DNA of 64,000 nt from contig JAKTNV010000005.1 of the NCBI GenBank assembly GCA_022747635.1, positions 88,588,469 through 88,652,468 of the forward strand, given 5' to 3'. The notes under the pieces were generated by a model, which saw only the letters and a list, made by a program, of their open reading frames with translations, had not been told where the DNA came from and did not search any database. Made by a program: the position numbers and the translations under genes. Source of the DNA: Hetaerina americana. Its lineage: Eukaryota; Arthropoda; Insecta; Odonata; Calopterygidae. Numbering within the stretch: the stretch's first letter is position 1; each line of letters starts with the position of its first letter. Shown in pieces: positions 21,870-34,509 of the stretch.

Positions 21870-24471
21870 TTACTGATAAGGAAGAAATGAAGAAGGTCGT
21901 TTCACATAAACTTCCATGCACTTTAAACCCCGGGTATTGAAAATGTTTGCAACCCATTTGCTCACATGCATTCGCCACGGCCTCAATCACAGGAAACATT
22001 TAATGAATGACCATCATTTAGCATTTACAAAATATTGCATTTTCTGTAGATATAGTACTTGCTGCAGTACAATTTTCTATTTCATAAAATTACATACTTG
22101 TCTTAATTTACTGTTTTTCGGTTGTTAATTCTCCTATATGGTAGACCTTTTTATCTGTGTAGGCTGCCGACACATCGATAATCAATTTCTGTTGCAGGGG
22201 TTAATGTGTCTATATTTTCTGTTAAATTTTTTCAACAAACTCCATGAAAAAATCATATCTGATATGTTTTATCTTCATGTTCTTATATAGCACGGCACAA
22301 TGTGAAACGCATTAAATTTGTGTCAGATTATATGTATACATCTTACCGCATTAATTTTATATCCGTGAATGATGTAGTGTGCTGAATTCTTCCTTACTCT
22401 TTAGGATATTTGGTTGGCTTGTGAAGCACGAACCTAGTATTGGTGAAAAATAGCGCTCCAAGTTGCATTCATATGTTGCTAGTTTAACTGAATGTTGAAC
22501 TCAAATAACTGAATTCAACTGGTTCAGCTGAATTCAAATAACTGAATTATAGTTAGGAAACTTAACGAGGGAAAATTGTTTACGTTAATTCAGCCTCACT
22601 AAACATTTATTCTGTGATACTGACCCCGGGGTAGTAACTTTTTTCTTATTTTTCGAATCTTCAATCGCGTGCCTCACGGCCGTGACATCAGCGGCCCTGT
22701 CAGTCCCGCCTGTTTTCGCCGATCGGTCGCCCTTTCTTCACTGCGAATGCGGTTCTCGGTGACAAAGTGCGTGGGTGGACCTCTCCGCAGTTTCCCCCGA
22801 GGGCCTGGTGGACTTTCTCCTCGTCTCCCCTTTCTCCTTCGCGTCCTTTCCTTATCTAGTTCCCAGCAGTATTCGCCAGAGGTATTCCTCCTTCGTGTCG
22901 CGGATTGGAATGCCCTTCCGACCACTCCCTCCCCAAGCCTCCTCCGTCTCTCCTCCTCCGCCTCAACAATGCCCCCACTCCACTCTCTTTCCTTGCCAAA
23001 TTCCGTCTCCTTACCGAATGTCTTTTCTCAAATTCTTAGTCATGGGCCAACGAACGCCGAGATCTCACCGGTTTTTGGCATTCGATTCTCAAGATGGTGC
23101 GATGCGAGTGCAAATGAGCTCTTTAAATTTCGGCAGGTTGTGGCGTGAGAGGACACGGACATTCGGGGGACTTCCTTCTTCGTAGAAATTTTAATCTACA
23201 GTGATCAGTTATTTTCTTCAATGGGTATCCCCTCTGTCGCGCCACAAGTTCCATGAAAATCCGGCTTACCTCACTACGGCTACGTTTTGCAAAACATAGG
23301 GAAGACGAACTCACCAGAAACTGGGGCGGCAAATGGGATAGTTCCCAGTTTTAACAACACTTCAATTACTTCAGACGCACGAAAATAAGGACGTAGCTGG
23401 CTTCTTTGCTTTACATGTATGTGCAATTCTTTCGATTCGCAATACCGATTTGCTTCTTATCGCGGATTGCTCAAGAGAAAATGAAATGTTCGCATTTATT
23501 CGCATTTCCAGTTATTCCCGGATCTTTTCCTTTTTGCGTTGCTCAAACGTGGCACGGAAATAAGACTCTTTCCTTTCGCGCCAAAAATGGAAAAAGAAAC
23601 GAGACTCCCGTCTTGAATGAGGGCTTTCTTTCCAATTCTCGAGACCTCAGCGAGTATACATGGTGGGTGTGGAAGTTGGAAACCTCCAACACCGCCTCCG
23701 TTTTCCCTTGAAACCTATCGTTGGAGAAGCCATGGAGATGAGGGAGGCGGTCGTCACAGTATTTGGGTTATATCCAGTCTTTTAATAATCAGAAACCGCT
23801 TTGTTATTATAGCATTTTTTAAAATTCTGGTTGCTCCTCGCCGAACGGGATCCCTCTTCCCGGTTGGCTCTATCCCGTCGGAGGTGGTGGCTCCGTCCTC
23901 TGGGCGTGGCCCCCGGCAAATTTAGGAGAACGCCCCACCGTCTTTTACGTATTCGTCGTATTTCCCCCCTCCCCCGCGCCGTGGAACTCGTTTGTCGGCC
24001 GCGAAGCATTTTCCCTTAGTTCGTAATGAATTCCCGCGATATTCTATCTCCGCAATTTCATAGTTCTCGCCCGCCACCCTAAGTCTCTGGCGCCGCCGTC
24101 GCCGCTGGTTCCCATCCCCCCTCTCCTACCTGGCATCCCCACCCACTCTCTCTCTTCGCCTCCCCCCCCACCACCTTCGCGTTATATTCTGGTCGAGTCG
24201 GACGGATGCCCCCGGTAGGACGTCCCTCCGAGGTGAAAGTGGAGTTTCGGCCGACTCCGTGCCCGTGCTCACATACACACACACACACACTCTCGCCCCC
24301 TCTAAATTTCTCCTTCTTTCCATCCTCTCCCTCCCCGCCTAGATCTCCCTCTCTCGCCCACCTCCTCTCCCACTCATCCTCATTTTCCCTTCACTCGCCA
24401 CCGTCCCGTGCTCTCCTGGTCTGAAGAGTAAGGTCGCGAGCGCACTCTTCTTCCGCAGCGTGGAATGGTAA
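21870..24471. other. Unannotated interval with GC- and CT-rich blocks
   Basis: At about 22,500-22,560 CAAATAACTGAATT is repeated locally. About 22,640-23,200 is GC-rich with overlapping Ser/Pro/Leu-rich ORFs (22,669-23,148, 159 codons; 22,775-23,185, 136 codons) in two frames, so they are probably compositional. About 24,060-24,420 is strongly pyrimidine-rich on the plus strand and includes a short (CA)n run at about 24,272-24,290. No recognised domain. Confidence 0.5.
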
Positions 24472-25215
24472 ACATCTACATCTACATCTACATAATACCC
24501 CGCAAGCCGCCGCAAGGGCGTGTGGCGGGGGGTGTTAGGTCACCAACCGTAAAAACGAAAAATACCACATGCAAAAAACAACACGGAAAATTACACCCCA
24601 GCAGCGCACACACTCATGCAAAACTCCCTCCATCCAATACTCATGCAAACACATACACCGCCAAACAACAAAAAACTGCACCCCAGGATACAGCACGAAA
24701 GCCATCCTAAAACACGCAAGCCAGGACACAACAAGCAAGAATGTGAAACATCACTACCACATGAAAATGCACCACAAAACACTCAACCCCCCAAAGAGAC
24801 AGTAAAAGGAAGGGAATTCGACCCAACGTTGCAGGTAGCAGGAATTTCCCCCCGCCGGGAGGGAAGAGGGACTGAAAGGGAAACTTAAAAACAGATGAAC
24901 AGAACACGAATGATATCATGCGGAAAGAATGGGTTATTATAACAAAACACATAAGGTTAGTGGAGGAGCATGCATTTAAGTAGAACTAATTATTTTTTAG
25001 ACACTGAGGGTGGCAAGTGGAATTTTTACTATCTATAATCCTACAGTTGCTATCCCGTATTGTCCGTGGGAAGAAGGAGTCCTTGAGTCGGCTAGTCCTG
25101 GCATCTATTTCCCGAATTTTATATGCATGATCCAAGCGACCAATGTATGTAGGAGTACGAATAATCTGCGAGACCTCGGTGCTGAAACATGCGGATCTGA
25201 ATTTATTTAATAATA
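24472..25215 (-). mobile_element. LINE-A copy: RT C-terminus, 3' UTR and (TGTAGA)n tail
   Basis: On the plus strand it begins with the CATCTA repeats at 24,473-24,493 (the tail), then the hairpin, then about 500 bp of UTR, then the antisense of the last about 70 RT codons, including complements of YIGRLDHAYKIREIDARTSR and FFPRTIRDSNCR. It is nearly collinear with 53,625-54,365, with only scattered substitutions and small indels, so the two are the youngest related copies in the window. It is truncated at its 5' end around FRSACF (about 25,200). Confidence 0.9.
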
Positions 25216-27689
25216 AATCGCATATTTTTATTAAATAGTAAAGCGCTCATTTCCTCTCTCAGGGGGTCGCCGTGAGCGTTAAGTCAGGGTGTGGCAGAGG
25301 AGGGGGGGCTCCTAAGTCGTCTCGCACCCCGGCGGTTGCGAGTGGAAACTTATTATGTTTCTGGATAAAGGCGTCGTCGTGCCAGAGCACAGGACAAGGA
25401 GGAACACACACATTCGCATTCTTCCGACCGTACGAGTGCGAGTTCTTTTTGTGTTTGCGGCCTTTTGAGTTTGAGGGAGTCGTGGAAAATTCGGCGCTGA
25501 ATTCACATTCTCATGCTTTCGCCATTTCTTATCTTACTTCGGTCGGAAGAGAGACAATTTTCCTGTTATTCAAAACCAGGGTGTCTCCCCTGATGATTTT
25601 TGTTGCCCAATGTGTTTTGATTCCGCGTTGGAATAAAACTTCTCCAAGAGATTTTTATGATAGGTCCTCAGGGGGTGGATATAGATGCGAGGGTCTAGCG
25701 GTTGCGCGTCCCCCTTGGGTCAATGGACGGGTATAATATGCGTAGAAGTAGAAGAAAAAGAAGAGTACTCCTGAATGACCCAAATTTACATTTATGGACC
25801 ACGTAATCAAAATTGTAACCTACCAAATAGGTACAGTCATCTGACCGAGGTTGGATTGGAAAGGTTAGAGCTCATTTAATACTGAATCGTATGCGACGTG
25901 TGGAATCCGCGCATTAGAATTTAAAGGAGAGGGTTTCCGTTTCATTACCCAAAAACTCACTCAGCTTGGGTGTAGTCGAAAGTGCCCGGAGGCGTCACCC
26001 GGTTATGCGGTCTGTAGGAGAATACCCACTGGACGCCCCTTGCTAATTGTCAACAGCAGAAAACATTGTGCTAAAAGATAATTTGTAAAATTTGTGTTCA
26101 CCATATACTTGGCTACCCCGCACCCTCCCTCCGGCAAAAATACCGTATCCGTCTCTGGGTAGCATGCCTTAAGTTTTCCATCCACACCGGAAATAAGGCA
26201 AATGTTAGCCTTTGGGAGAGCTTGTTATCGTCCGTTGAAATTCCTTACGCTCTCCCGACTTCTTTCTCCAAGTGGGGTTTCTCTATGTATTTAAGGAGCG
26301 GGGACTTATATATCCTCGCTTGCTAGTTTTCAAACGATCGAGTGCTGTCCTAGGCAGCGCAAGGCACTTGACTATTATTTTAAGAGAGTCGTTATACGGA
26401 GGACGGAAGAACTTCGACAAAATTCTCAGATGCCCATCGTCTCTCTCCTCCGGTCGTTAGGAATATCTTCCCTACCGTCAAATATTCCCTAGCGATTATT
26501 TACGTGAACAAGATTGACTCCCAAAGCTCTGAGAGGCAGTTGCTGCAATGGTTCCGATACTGTTTCCTTCGAAAACATTTTGTCTTTCGACGGCATTGGC
26601 AGGTGTCGATGGCATTCGAGAAAGTAAGAGAGAGCGCTTGGAAAGACGCCAGGAAATGAGGACAAAGTAGTGAATATATTGTGGTGTTATAACCAATTAA
26701 TGGATCAAGGAGACTCGCATATCACTCTACAATGGTGATCAAGTATTTTCCAAACAACGTTGACGTCACGAAATCATCTCAAACCGACACGCACAACGAA
26801 GCATCAAAACCGGTTTGAGGAGATGCGAGAGGATAGAGCGGTGGAGCGGGGAGGCACTCGTGTGCGTCCGTCCGTCTTGCGCATGGCGTCGGATGCTGTC
26901 CGTATATCCCGTGAGGTGATTCGGGTTGACGTGCGAAATTCTTGACTTTTCTAACTTACGCCCAAAGCTGTCTTCGACAAAAGTTAAATAAGAATTGGAG
27001 TTTTGACTGCCGAATCTGACGACATTCTACAAAACATCTTTTACAAAATTGTTTGCGCCCAGCCTGAGAGTCTTATAAGCATTGTGATTCTCACCTTGAC
27101 CGCTTCTGATTTATGTTAGACATAATAGGAATAACTTATCAAGTAAGATGAAACACTTATTCTCAAATTCATTTCAGTTAAAGTGAGCTTAAGCCGAAGT
27201 AAAATTATAACGTTTCGATTTTCATTGCTTGATAGAAAACATACGATATTTTTAAGTGTCGGCTAGGTGATAATTTTCTGTGTGTATACACAAACACATT
27301 AAATATTCGATGCAAATATTCAATTGTTCCTGGCTCAACCTTGTGGAAATTCATTTTAATGAAATTAAGAATACAACGTAACTTAAGGTACGCTAATAAA
27401 GGACAGTGAGTGGAAAGTTACTTTGTATTCTTAATTTCATTAATTCGATACAAAATTAAAACTCCTCGAAACTGGAAGTAAGCTCACATAACTCCCCCCC
27501 CCCATCTGCGCACAGACGAGCCAGAGCCCTAGTAATTACAAAACAAATTTTAAAATCTATGTACATTCTGTAAAATCTTTGAAAATATTAATTTTAGCAA
27601 TGTAATGGCCCCTCTCGATAGAAGGAACATACCCTGCCATGACCAGCACAGCAGGTTATGGGATACAGAATAGGATTTTTTAATTCATG
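25216..27689. other. Unannotated interval
   Basis: The ORF at 25,272-25,736 (154 codons, plus) has no recognised motif. At 27,356-27,384 and 27,415-27,443 an inverted repeat of about 29 bp (TTAATGAAATTAAGAATACA and on) with a 30-nt loop forms a small foldback. A C8 homopolymer lies at about 27,496. Nothing else supported. Confidence 0.5.
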
Positions 27690-28848
27690 ATATCCTGAAA
27701 ATGGGGAAGGGAATACTACGAGTGGGTTTTGTATTTTTTTATTTCAAGAAAGCCTTCGACGTGGTTTATAACAAAGAAATTGAAACAAAAATTAAGATAT
27801 CAGGATGATAAGGAGAAAGTGAATTAAGGACTTCTTATCTGACTGCAAACCAAAAATGGTCATCGAAGGATTGAGTTCATTAGAAGAAGACATAACTCCA
27901 AAGGAAAGTGTTATTGCTGCCCGCACTCTTCTTGATAAATATAACCTTCCACGTTATCAGCATTCTTAGATCATTTGCGGATGACGCAGTGATTTAAAGA
28001 GAAAAATGGACACCGGCATATAGCGTGCTAACTCTTAAACGATTTAGGCCAGATGTCGAAGTGGTGTGAAGAATGTGGGTTAGAATTAGATACAGGAAAA
28101 AGTAAAGCACTGCATTTTGGAATAAAAGGAAAGAATATTAAAAAACTATGCGGGTCAGCCTTAAAAAAAAGTCATGTTTCATCAGATGGGTTGTAGGGAA
28201 ACACTATATGGATAAAGTAAAAGGGAGTTGTTTCAACGCTTGAGGCCACAATTAAAATACACAGAAAAGTATTTGTAATCCATGGGAGAAAACGTTAATC
28301 AAAGAATAGGAAGAGGTTCGGAGAAAATCCGCTGGGATTGCCACGATGAGAGAGAAGCGTCATGGTTATGTCGGAGGAATCAGACTGGATGACTCTAGAT
28401 TAACGATGAGAAGGGGCAAGTCACTTAAGACTTTCGGAAAGGTACAGGATGTCCGAGATTACTTTTGATACCGAAGGAATAATTATGGCACCGAATTATA
28501 TTGGTAGATTAAACCACTGAGATAAAATAAGATAGATACGTAGACACCGTCACAGACAGATTCAAGTACGCGTTATTCCCTCTCACGATACGAAACATAA
28601 CAAAATCGAACCAAGCGTCAGAAAAAAATTAAATGAACTAAAATATTTATATTAAATAATTTATTTTGTACACACCAATAGTATGATGTATATAACCTTG
28701 TATGTGTGCATATGCTTGAGTGTTTTTGTATATTACCCAATATTAATTCAAATGTATGTATGAAGTAATTATTTTTTGCATAGCATATGGCTGGTGCTTT
28801 CACAACCCCTGCCACACGCCCTTGCGAAGCATTCAATTCGGTTTAGAG
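27690..28848 (+). mobile_element. LINE-A copy, decayed RT and 3' UTR
   Basis: Plus-strand reading with frameshifts: YFKKAFDVVYNKE near 27,740-27,785 (compare FKKAFDxVPHxxL), RSFADDAVI near 27,970-27,995 (the catalytic FADD box retained), SKWCEECGLELDTGKSKALH near 28,050-28,115 (compare KWCSNWGLTLNYNKC) and KSAGIATMREKRHGYVGG near 28,325-28,375 (compare RRAARF). At about 28,787-28,826 the sense 3' UTR hairpin appears (GGCTGGTGCTTTCACAACCC, CTGCCACACGCCCTTGCG). Many stops. The UTR is cut by the foldback insertion that starts at 28,861. This is one of the longest RT spans in the window. Confidence 0.85.
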
Positions 28849-28860
28849 GAGATACTTCTT

Positions 28861-29068
28861 GAAAATTAGTCGTCTCCGGCGTAAATTTGTGGACTTGACA
28901 CAATATATTGAAATAAAATAAGTGACTTTGTAATTCAACACTCACACTATTTAGAACGCGAATTAGGTTTCGACGTTGGACGTCATCATCAGACCTGATG
29001 ATGACGTCCAATGTCGAGGCCTAGTTCTTGTTTCCTGTGTGGAATTACAAAGTTACTTATTTCATTTC
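28861..29068. repeat. Foldback insertion (208 bp) with 12-bp target-site duplication
   Basis: Flanked by exact direct repeats GAGATACTTCTT at 28,849-28,860 and 29,069-29,080. Inside are imperfect inverted arms of about 80 nt meeting at CATCATCAGACCTGATGATG (centre about 28,993). Read on the minus strand the left arm gives CTGATGA, a 4-bp stem GACG/CGTC with loop TCCAA, then GAAAC. This is the layout of the hammerhead-ribozyme core described for Penelope-like retroelements, apart from one extra U before stem II. Both arms end outward in GAATTACAAAGT. It interrupts LINE-A UTR sequence. Family attribution is inference. Confidence 0.75.
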
Positions 29069-29080
29069 GAGATACTTCTT

Positions 29081-30280
29081 CGTTCGACTAGGTTCTAACG
29101 AAATTCGTATTTATTGACGCCATCACTTTTTATCGCGCCATGAATAAGTAGCTGATTATGCCTATGCAGTTCATATACATGTATGTATATGTTTTACATA
29201 CAAACCCAAAAAAGTGAGTGCGACTAATTTAATTCTTGTTTGTGTAACCATTTCCGTTAAGCGTGATGATATAAAAACTGATTCTTTAACATTAAGGTGC
29301 TGCTGCTGCCTGCTCGGAGATGTTTCATTACATCTCCAAGAAGTATTGCTACTTGCAAAAGTTTTAAGGTTACAGTCATCGTCCACTCTAGCGTATGAAA
29401 GCGTTTCTCATTTGGGGATGGGATTGAAGTCGTGCAAAGCATTACGTGACATCATCCATGGACGGCGGAGGATACACTTGGCCTTCTTTCCCTACCCTTC
29501 CCCCCCTTTCCTTCCCTCTCGCTCCCGTTTAAGGAGAAAGAACACAGCCCCCCACCCTGCCACCTCCTGTCCACTTCTCCTCGTATCGATGGCCTGCATC
29601 TATCCATTTCTTTCTCCGTCATCCCCTCCCCTATTCCTGCTCCTCTCCCCCACCCCACCTCCTCCTTTCCCTCTGACTTCATTTCTGGAACTCCCTCCGA
29701 TTCTGCGTCGAATTTCTTCACTACGGTTTCTCTTTCACACTTCTAAAAATGGGAATAAGTGAATTGAGATAGTTTTCAATGTAATGGCGATTTTTATGAC
29801 CTCTTCAATTTTAATCACATAGAGAAACTAGGTGGGAGACACTGGTTTTTGATCCATCATCTCATCCCATCAGTGTTCCATTTTATGATTCGAAGACTGC
29901 CCTATAATGCATAATTTAGAGAAATATTTTTTCTCTCATCTCCGGTTGGAGTGAAATTTCTGTGCAATATAAACCTGTTTTTCCTTGTCGATGAACTCGG
30001 TGATTTTGATGTTTTACATGGCTAATCTAAACGCAGCCACTGGAATTGTTTTACTAAATTGGTTTTATTCTTCTCTTGTCTTTACAGGTAAGCCACATCC
30101 ATGGGTCGATTTCGGAGGACATCCTTTTCCTGAAATCTGGTTTGTGGTTTTTGAATTGCCAAGGTCGCAAAGATGCGGCACCGTGTTTTCAGTTCTCATT
30201 TATGACACTGAATCCGATGACTTTAGCCGAGATTAGAGAGGACGATGAATAAAGGTAATGTTTTAGGTAGAATGGTTTCG
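29081..30280. other. Unannotated interval with CT-rich block
   Basis: About 29,470-29,720 is pyrimidine-rich on the plus strand and yields a Pro/Ser/Leu-rich ORF (29,214-29,762, 182 codons) that I judge compositional. 29,985-30,236 (83 codons) has no recognised domain. Confidence 0.5.
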
Positions 30281-30440
30281 ATGCAACAATTTCAGAGTGT
30301 AAAAATCATTCGCCTTGACTGGGATCCCAGTCAAGGCGAATGATTTTTACACTCTGAAATTGTTGCATTGAAATGCACATTAGCGGATGACTCCGTTAAA
30401 AGTTACTGTTGCGGCATCTCCCGCAGTTTCTTTGGAGTTT
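30281..30440 (+). mobile_element. SINE-A copy starting with a perfect 88-bp palindrome
   Basis: Positions 30,281-30,368 are a perfect palindrome centred between 30,324 and 30,325 within GGGATCCC. It is a fusion of two SINE-A 3' halves at the tRNA T-arm (CCAGTCAAGGCGAATGATTT mirrored). The plus-strand side continues into the family body (TGCACATTAGCGGATGACTC, CGGCATCTCCCGCAG) to about 30,440. No intact tRNA-like module remains. Confidence 0.85.
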
Positions 30441-30534
30441 GTCAAAGTATAAACACCATAAGTGTTTAAAGTTGGCTTTAACCTCGTGGACTGTGGCGCG
30501 TCGCGCACGAATACGAATGCTTGTGACATTGTAT

Positions 30535-30785
30535 GTACGGTATTTCGTCACAACATCTTGTTCCTTTAAAAGCCCCAAAATTTCAGAGTTTAAGAGGACG
30601 CCTCGGTAGTTTAAGAGGCTAAAGCACTCGACCGGATATTGAGGGATCTGGGTTCGTATCCCAGTCAAGGCGAATGATTTTTACACTCTGAAATTGTTGC
30701 ATTGAAATGCACATTAGCGGATGACTCCGTTAAAAGTTACTGTTGCGGCATCTCCCGCAGATTCTTTGGAATTTGTAGAATGGAT
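30535..30785 (+). mobile_element. SINE-A full-length-like copy
   Basis: The cleanest single copy. It has 5' flank TATTTCGTCACAACATCTTG, then TTTAAAAGCCCCAAAATTTC, then the tRNA-like module about 30,598-30,672 (A-box-like TAGTTTAAGAGGC; B box GGTTCGTATCC with one change; acceptor ends CGCCTCG / CAAGGCG), then GAATGATTTTTACACTCTGA and the body to CCCGCAGATTCTTTGGAATT. Its body is nearly identical to that of 30,365-30,440, so the two lie in tandem about 170 bp apart. SINEs of this kind are transcribed by pol III and moved by a partner LINE; the partner here is unknown. Confidence 0.85.
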
Positions 30786-33700
30786 TTCCAAAGTGCCAGA
30801 ATTTGTTGATTGCATATGTGCTATGCTTCCTCGCGTTGCCTCGCCGGCACCTTCGCCTTGATTTTTAATCTATGTGCGTCATGAGCCTCGGCAGGCCAAA
30901 GGAAATTGAATTTCGATGTGATATTTTGCCTAGGTATCACAAAAAGGATTTTATGCCTATAGATCCGCGTTGACCCGTACCCATGTGGATATTCCCTTAT
31001 CTGTTGCAGTGATGATTCATGCATTCCATGCATCCAGTGAATGCATTCCATGTGGGTATGAACCGTTTGAAGTATTTCATATTTACCGCAATCATGCTTA
31101 ATTCAATCGATCATATTTATCTTTATCGTTCGGTTCCGTTCTTTCCTTCATGAAAAGACGCAGCAGTTGGAAGTAGTTCGAAGAAAAGTAATCTTGTTTA
31201 AAGTGTAAGTGCACTGCTGCAACTTGTAACTTTTTGATTTAATAAATTTTCGGGGTGTGACTCGACACCAGACACTTGAGTTACGTCACCCAGTGTGCAT
31301 CTGCTTACATTGACTTAGCGCCATATTTATCGTGCATTTGACTTTGCTAACCGGTACGCTTTATATTACGAAGTACAACGGAGTAGGAACTGTTGTTTTT
31401 CGAACGCAGATAACAGCAAGTTAGTTGAATTTAACAGAAAGTAAGAAGAGGAGCTCTTGTCTTGAAAAAAAATCCTTTCCAGAGTTGAGTATGTTAATAC
31501 GCGAATAAAATCCACGAGGGAATCTGTTCGTGGATAATTTTTTAGATTCTTTTATGTGAAGGAGTATATCCTTGAAGAACATGTGGTGGCAGAGGTTGCA
31601 TCAGGCAGTAACCGTGGATGGTTGGGATCACCAAGGATTTTTTTCCCTCTGACCCCCATTTTAGATATTTGCACGAGCTGCACTGCGACGTGCCGATGCA
31701 GTTTCCGCATCTTGACAATGGGAGGTAGGCTCGAGGCCACGCTTAGGGTGTGTAGGGCACCGCACGCCTCCCTTTCGCCCTCCACCCTGGCCTGCTCACC
31801 GACCGCCCCCTCCCGTCCGGATCTCTCCCACTTCCTCATCCCGGTGAGGAAACGACGCCGAGATCAGGCGTTAAACTCTCTCTCTCTCCGAGTGTCGTCC
31901 GTCCTTCCTTCCATTTCCCTGGTCTCCCTATCCCACTCACCATTCCCACTCCACCCGCCTCCCTCCTTCCCTCTCTCTAATCTCCCCACCCGCCTTTTCA
32001 TCGCCTTCTCCCTCTCCTTCTTGTCTTTCCCGTGGCATTCTTCGCCTCAATTTCCCTCCGCACCCTTTTCCCTCGGCAAGATCCCGTGGAACCCGCTTGG
32101 CCCAACTCTTCTGTCTGAGCTTTCTTCTGTTGTGCAATCCAGTGGAAAAGTTGTTTTAGTATTACCGACGATTCGTCGATGAGTTCCGGTGCCCAAATGT
32201 CAAAATCCTGATCGTTTATTACGTTACAAGCGTACTCGGAAAACGTTTTCCCCTTTAACGGGGTCGCATAAAGCGAGGGGATTGTTCCACTTCGGCGGGA
32301 ACATCGAATGTTTCCGTCCATTAGTAAACATCCGAGTGCTGCTCGTGTGTTCCTCGAGTTGTAACCCCCTCTCGCACTTTGTTGTCTTAACTTTTGATGT
32401 TGCTTTCTCCCTTCCGAAAGCACCTCATTTGCAACGTTGACCTTCACGGAATCGGCCGCCTCGTTAGGCCGCTGCGAATTTCCAGTAAATGAAAGAGATC
32501 GGAAAGCAAGTTACAAATCGACTGCCTTAAGTTCAGTCATTTATTTTGTTTTCCTTCGCGAAGTGACAAGTGATTTTCCTACTTGCGGCGGCAATTCACT
32601 GACCATATCCTAACCACAGGGAAAATGGTCCAGTCAGCTCTTGTGGTAAGCGAATCATGTGAAGTAGCGTTGATGGTCGAGGATTGTTGGGTCGGTTTAC
32701 CTCGTTTTGAGAATCTCATGCGGAGGCAATGGAAAAAGACGGAACCCTTGTCCGCGCTAGGCAACCATTGAAGTAATGAAAACAAAACGGCATGAAATGA
32801 GTTATTTTGACGACGTTCTCGACCTGTTGCTGATGTGGTTGCGAACTGGTGGCTCGAAGGCACTCATATGCCAGTGATTTACATATTTATTGGCTTGGAA
32901 GTAACTTCAGACAAATTATTGTTATTAATGTTATCCAGACCTCCAGGCAAAGTACACACAGAAGTTTTTCATGCTTTAGGTGTAAATTCTTTCAAATATT
33001 TTATTTTGATTTGAATTTAGATAATATTCCGAGCTAATGAAATAATTAATATTCATTTTACAAAGCCGATGAATTATTTTCCTTGATATGAAAATCAACT
33101 CTGGTGTAGTTGTATTTTAGTTTTATTTAAAGACGTAACTCGCAGCAATAGACTGTAAATCCCCTTGGAAAAATACCATTTGTGTTGAATGGTAATTATG
33201 TTCAATGAACAGAAACCTTTAAATATAATTAATTAATTATTTCGTCAACTCAATAGCACTGCTGCCCCTCCACCAGTGTCCTTCGATATCGATACACCTC
33301 GACATCCATTTGACGGACACAGTTGATGAACTATCCCACGTATGGCGCAATTTGTAACCGAACTAATCAAACGAGAGATTGTTGACTAATATTGTGTCTG
33401 CGTACTCTTAAGCTAATTTATAGTATAAGTTAGACATTCATTATTAGAATTTGTGTAGCCATTCTCAGAATAGCTGCAATTAGCTTTGATCTGTGTATCG
33501 TGCTTCAGACACTTTTTAGATGCGGGCATCAAGTTGTTTTCACCAGGGGCGGTGTTTGCAATGCTTTGGCATTCTCGTTGCCCCTCGAGCCTAGGGTCGG
33601 AATAGTTTCGTGCGCCCATTTCGGGATTGAAAATATGTCATAGGTGATTAACGACTTTAACTCAGAATTCATAGCATTTTGATACTGTGAATTGCTTTTA

Positions 33701-34509
33701 AAATCGACTTCATAACGATGCTCCGCCTCGGTCGATAGTATTTTCCCGCTTCAATTCGGCCGAAGAGGTGATTATTAGGCAATCCGCGGACATTGCGTTT
33801 TCGCGCGCTGTCTCCGTCGCTTTACTGACCACAGACGAAAAAACCTGGGTCCGAATATAACATGTTTCCGTTGGGGAGAAAGGTCCTTCCTTGCTCATGA
33901 TGCTTATGCGGTGGTCAAGGCTTCGCATATGATGGCGTAACAATCATGCGATTATGCGTGTGTTTTTCTCACTCGGGGAAAGCGCCTGCCCGGGTGTCGA
34001 AAGACTCGGCTGAATCTCTCACGGGGCAGTCATTATTCGGGAGGATGGAAGTGATTTGCTTCTCAAATTGCAGCCTCACGTCGGCGCTCGCGTGTACCTC
34101 GTGCCCGGAAGAAAGTTGGCGTGCGGGCTGAGAAAATAAAGAAAACTTGCACCATTGACACCTACGCGAAACACTATGCAGAGTTTTTATTTGCAAATGT
34201 TGACAGAGTTTTATCAAACAAATTATATTTATACCACCTATCCCCAAAGTTATGTCCTGGTTATTCAGGTGGATACCCCGTTGGCTTGCTGACACAGAGT
34301 TCACGGCACGGCAAGTCCCCCCATGGGCATCATCGATATTATGTCACTTCTGATGGCAAGCCACGAGTGGAATTAGCATGCGGGAAGCATAATTTTATAA
34401 ATCATAGACTTAGGTGAGAGACTTTGAGGCCGAAAGAAGTATGGTGGGAAACGCAGTGCCCGAATATATGCGGAGCTTACAAAGGAGGGAAGAAATAATG
34501 GGAGGTGAC
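30786..34509. other. Unannotated interval with CT-rich block
   Basis: About 31,740-32,080 is pyrimidine-rich on the plus strand and produces a 208-codon Ser/Pro/Leu-rich ORF (31,556-32,182) with no domain. The opposite strand also carries long Arg/Glu-rich frames, which argues for composition rather than coding. The rest is AT-rich with no recognised element. Confidence 0.5.

Noticed and set aside
29985..30236. Possible exon with an internal TTTACAG/GTAAG splice-like junction
   Set aside because: Acceptor and donor signals abut each other with no exon between, and the translation has no recognisable domain.
31556..32182. 208-codon ORF, the longest non-transposon frame on the plus strand
   Set aside because: Ser/Pro/Leu-rich translation of a pyrimidine-rich block, with long frames also open on the other strand. 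No domain or convincing splice context.
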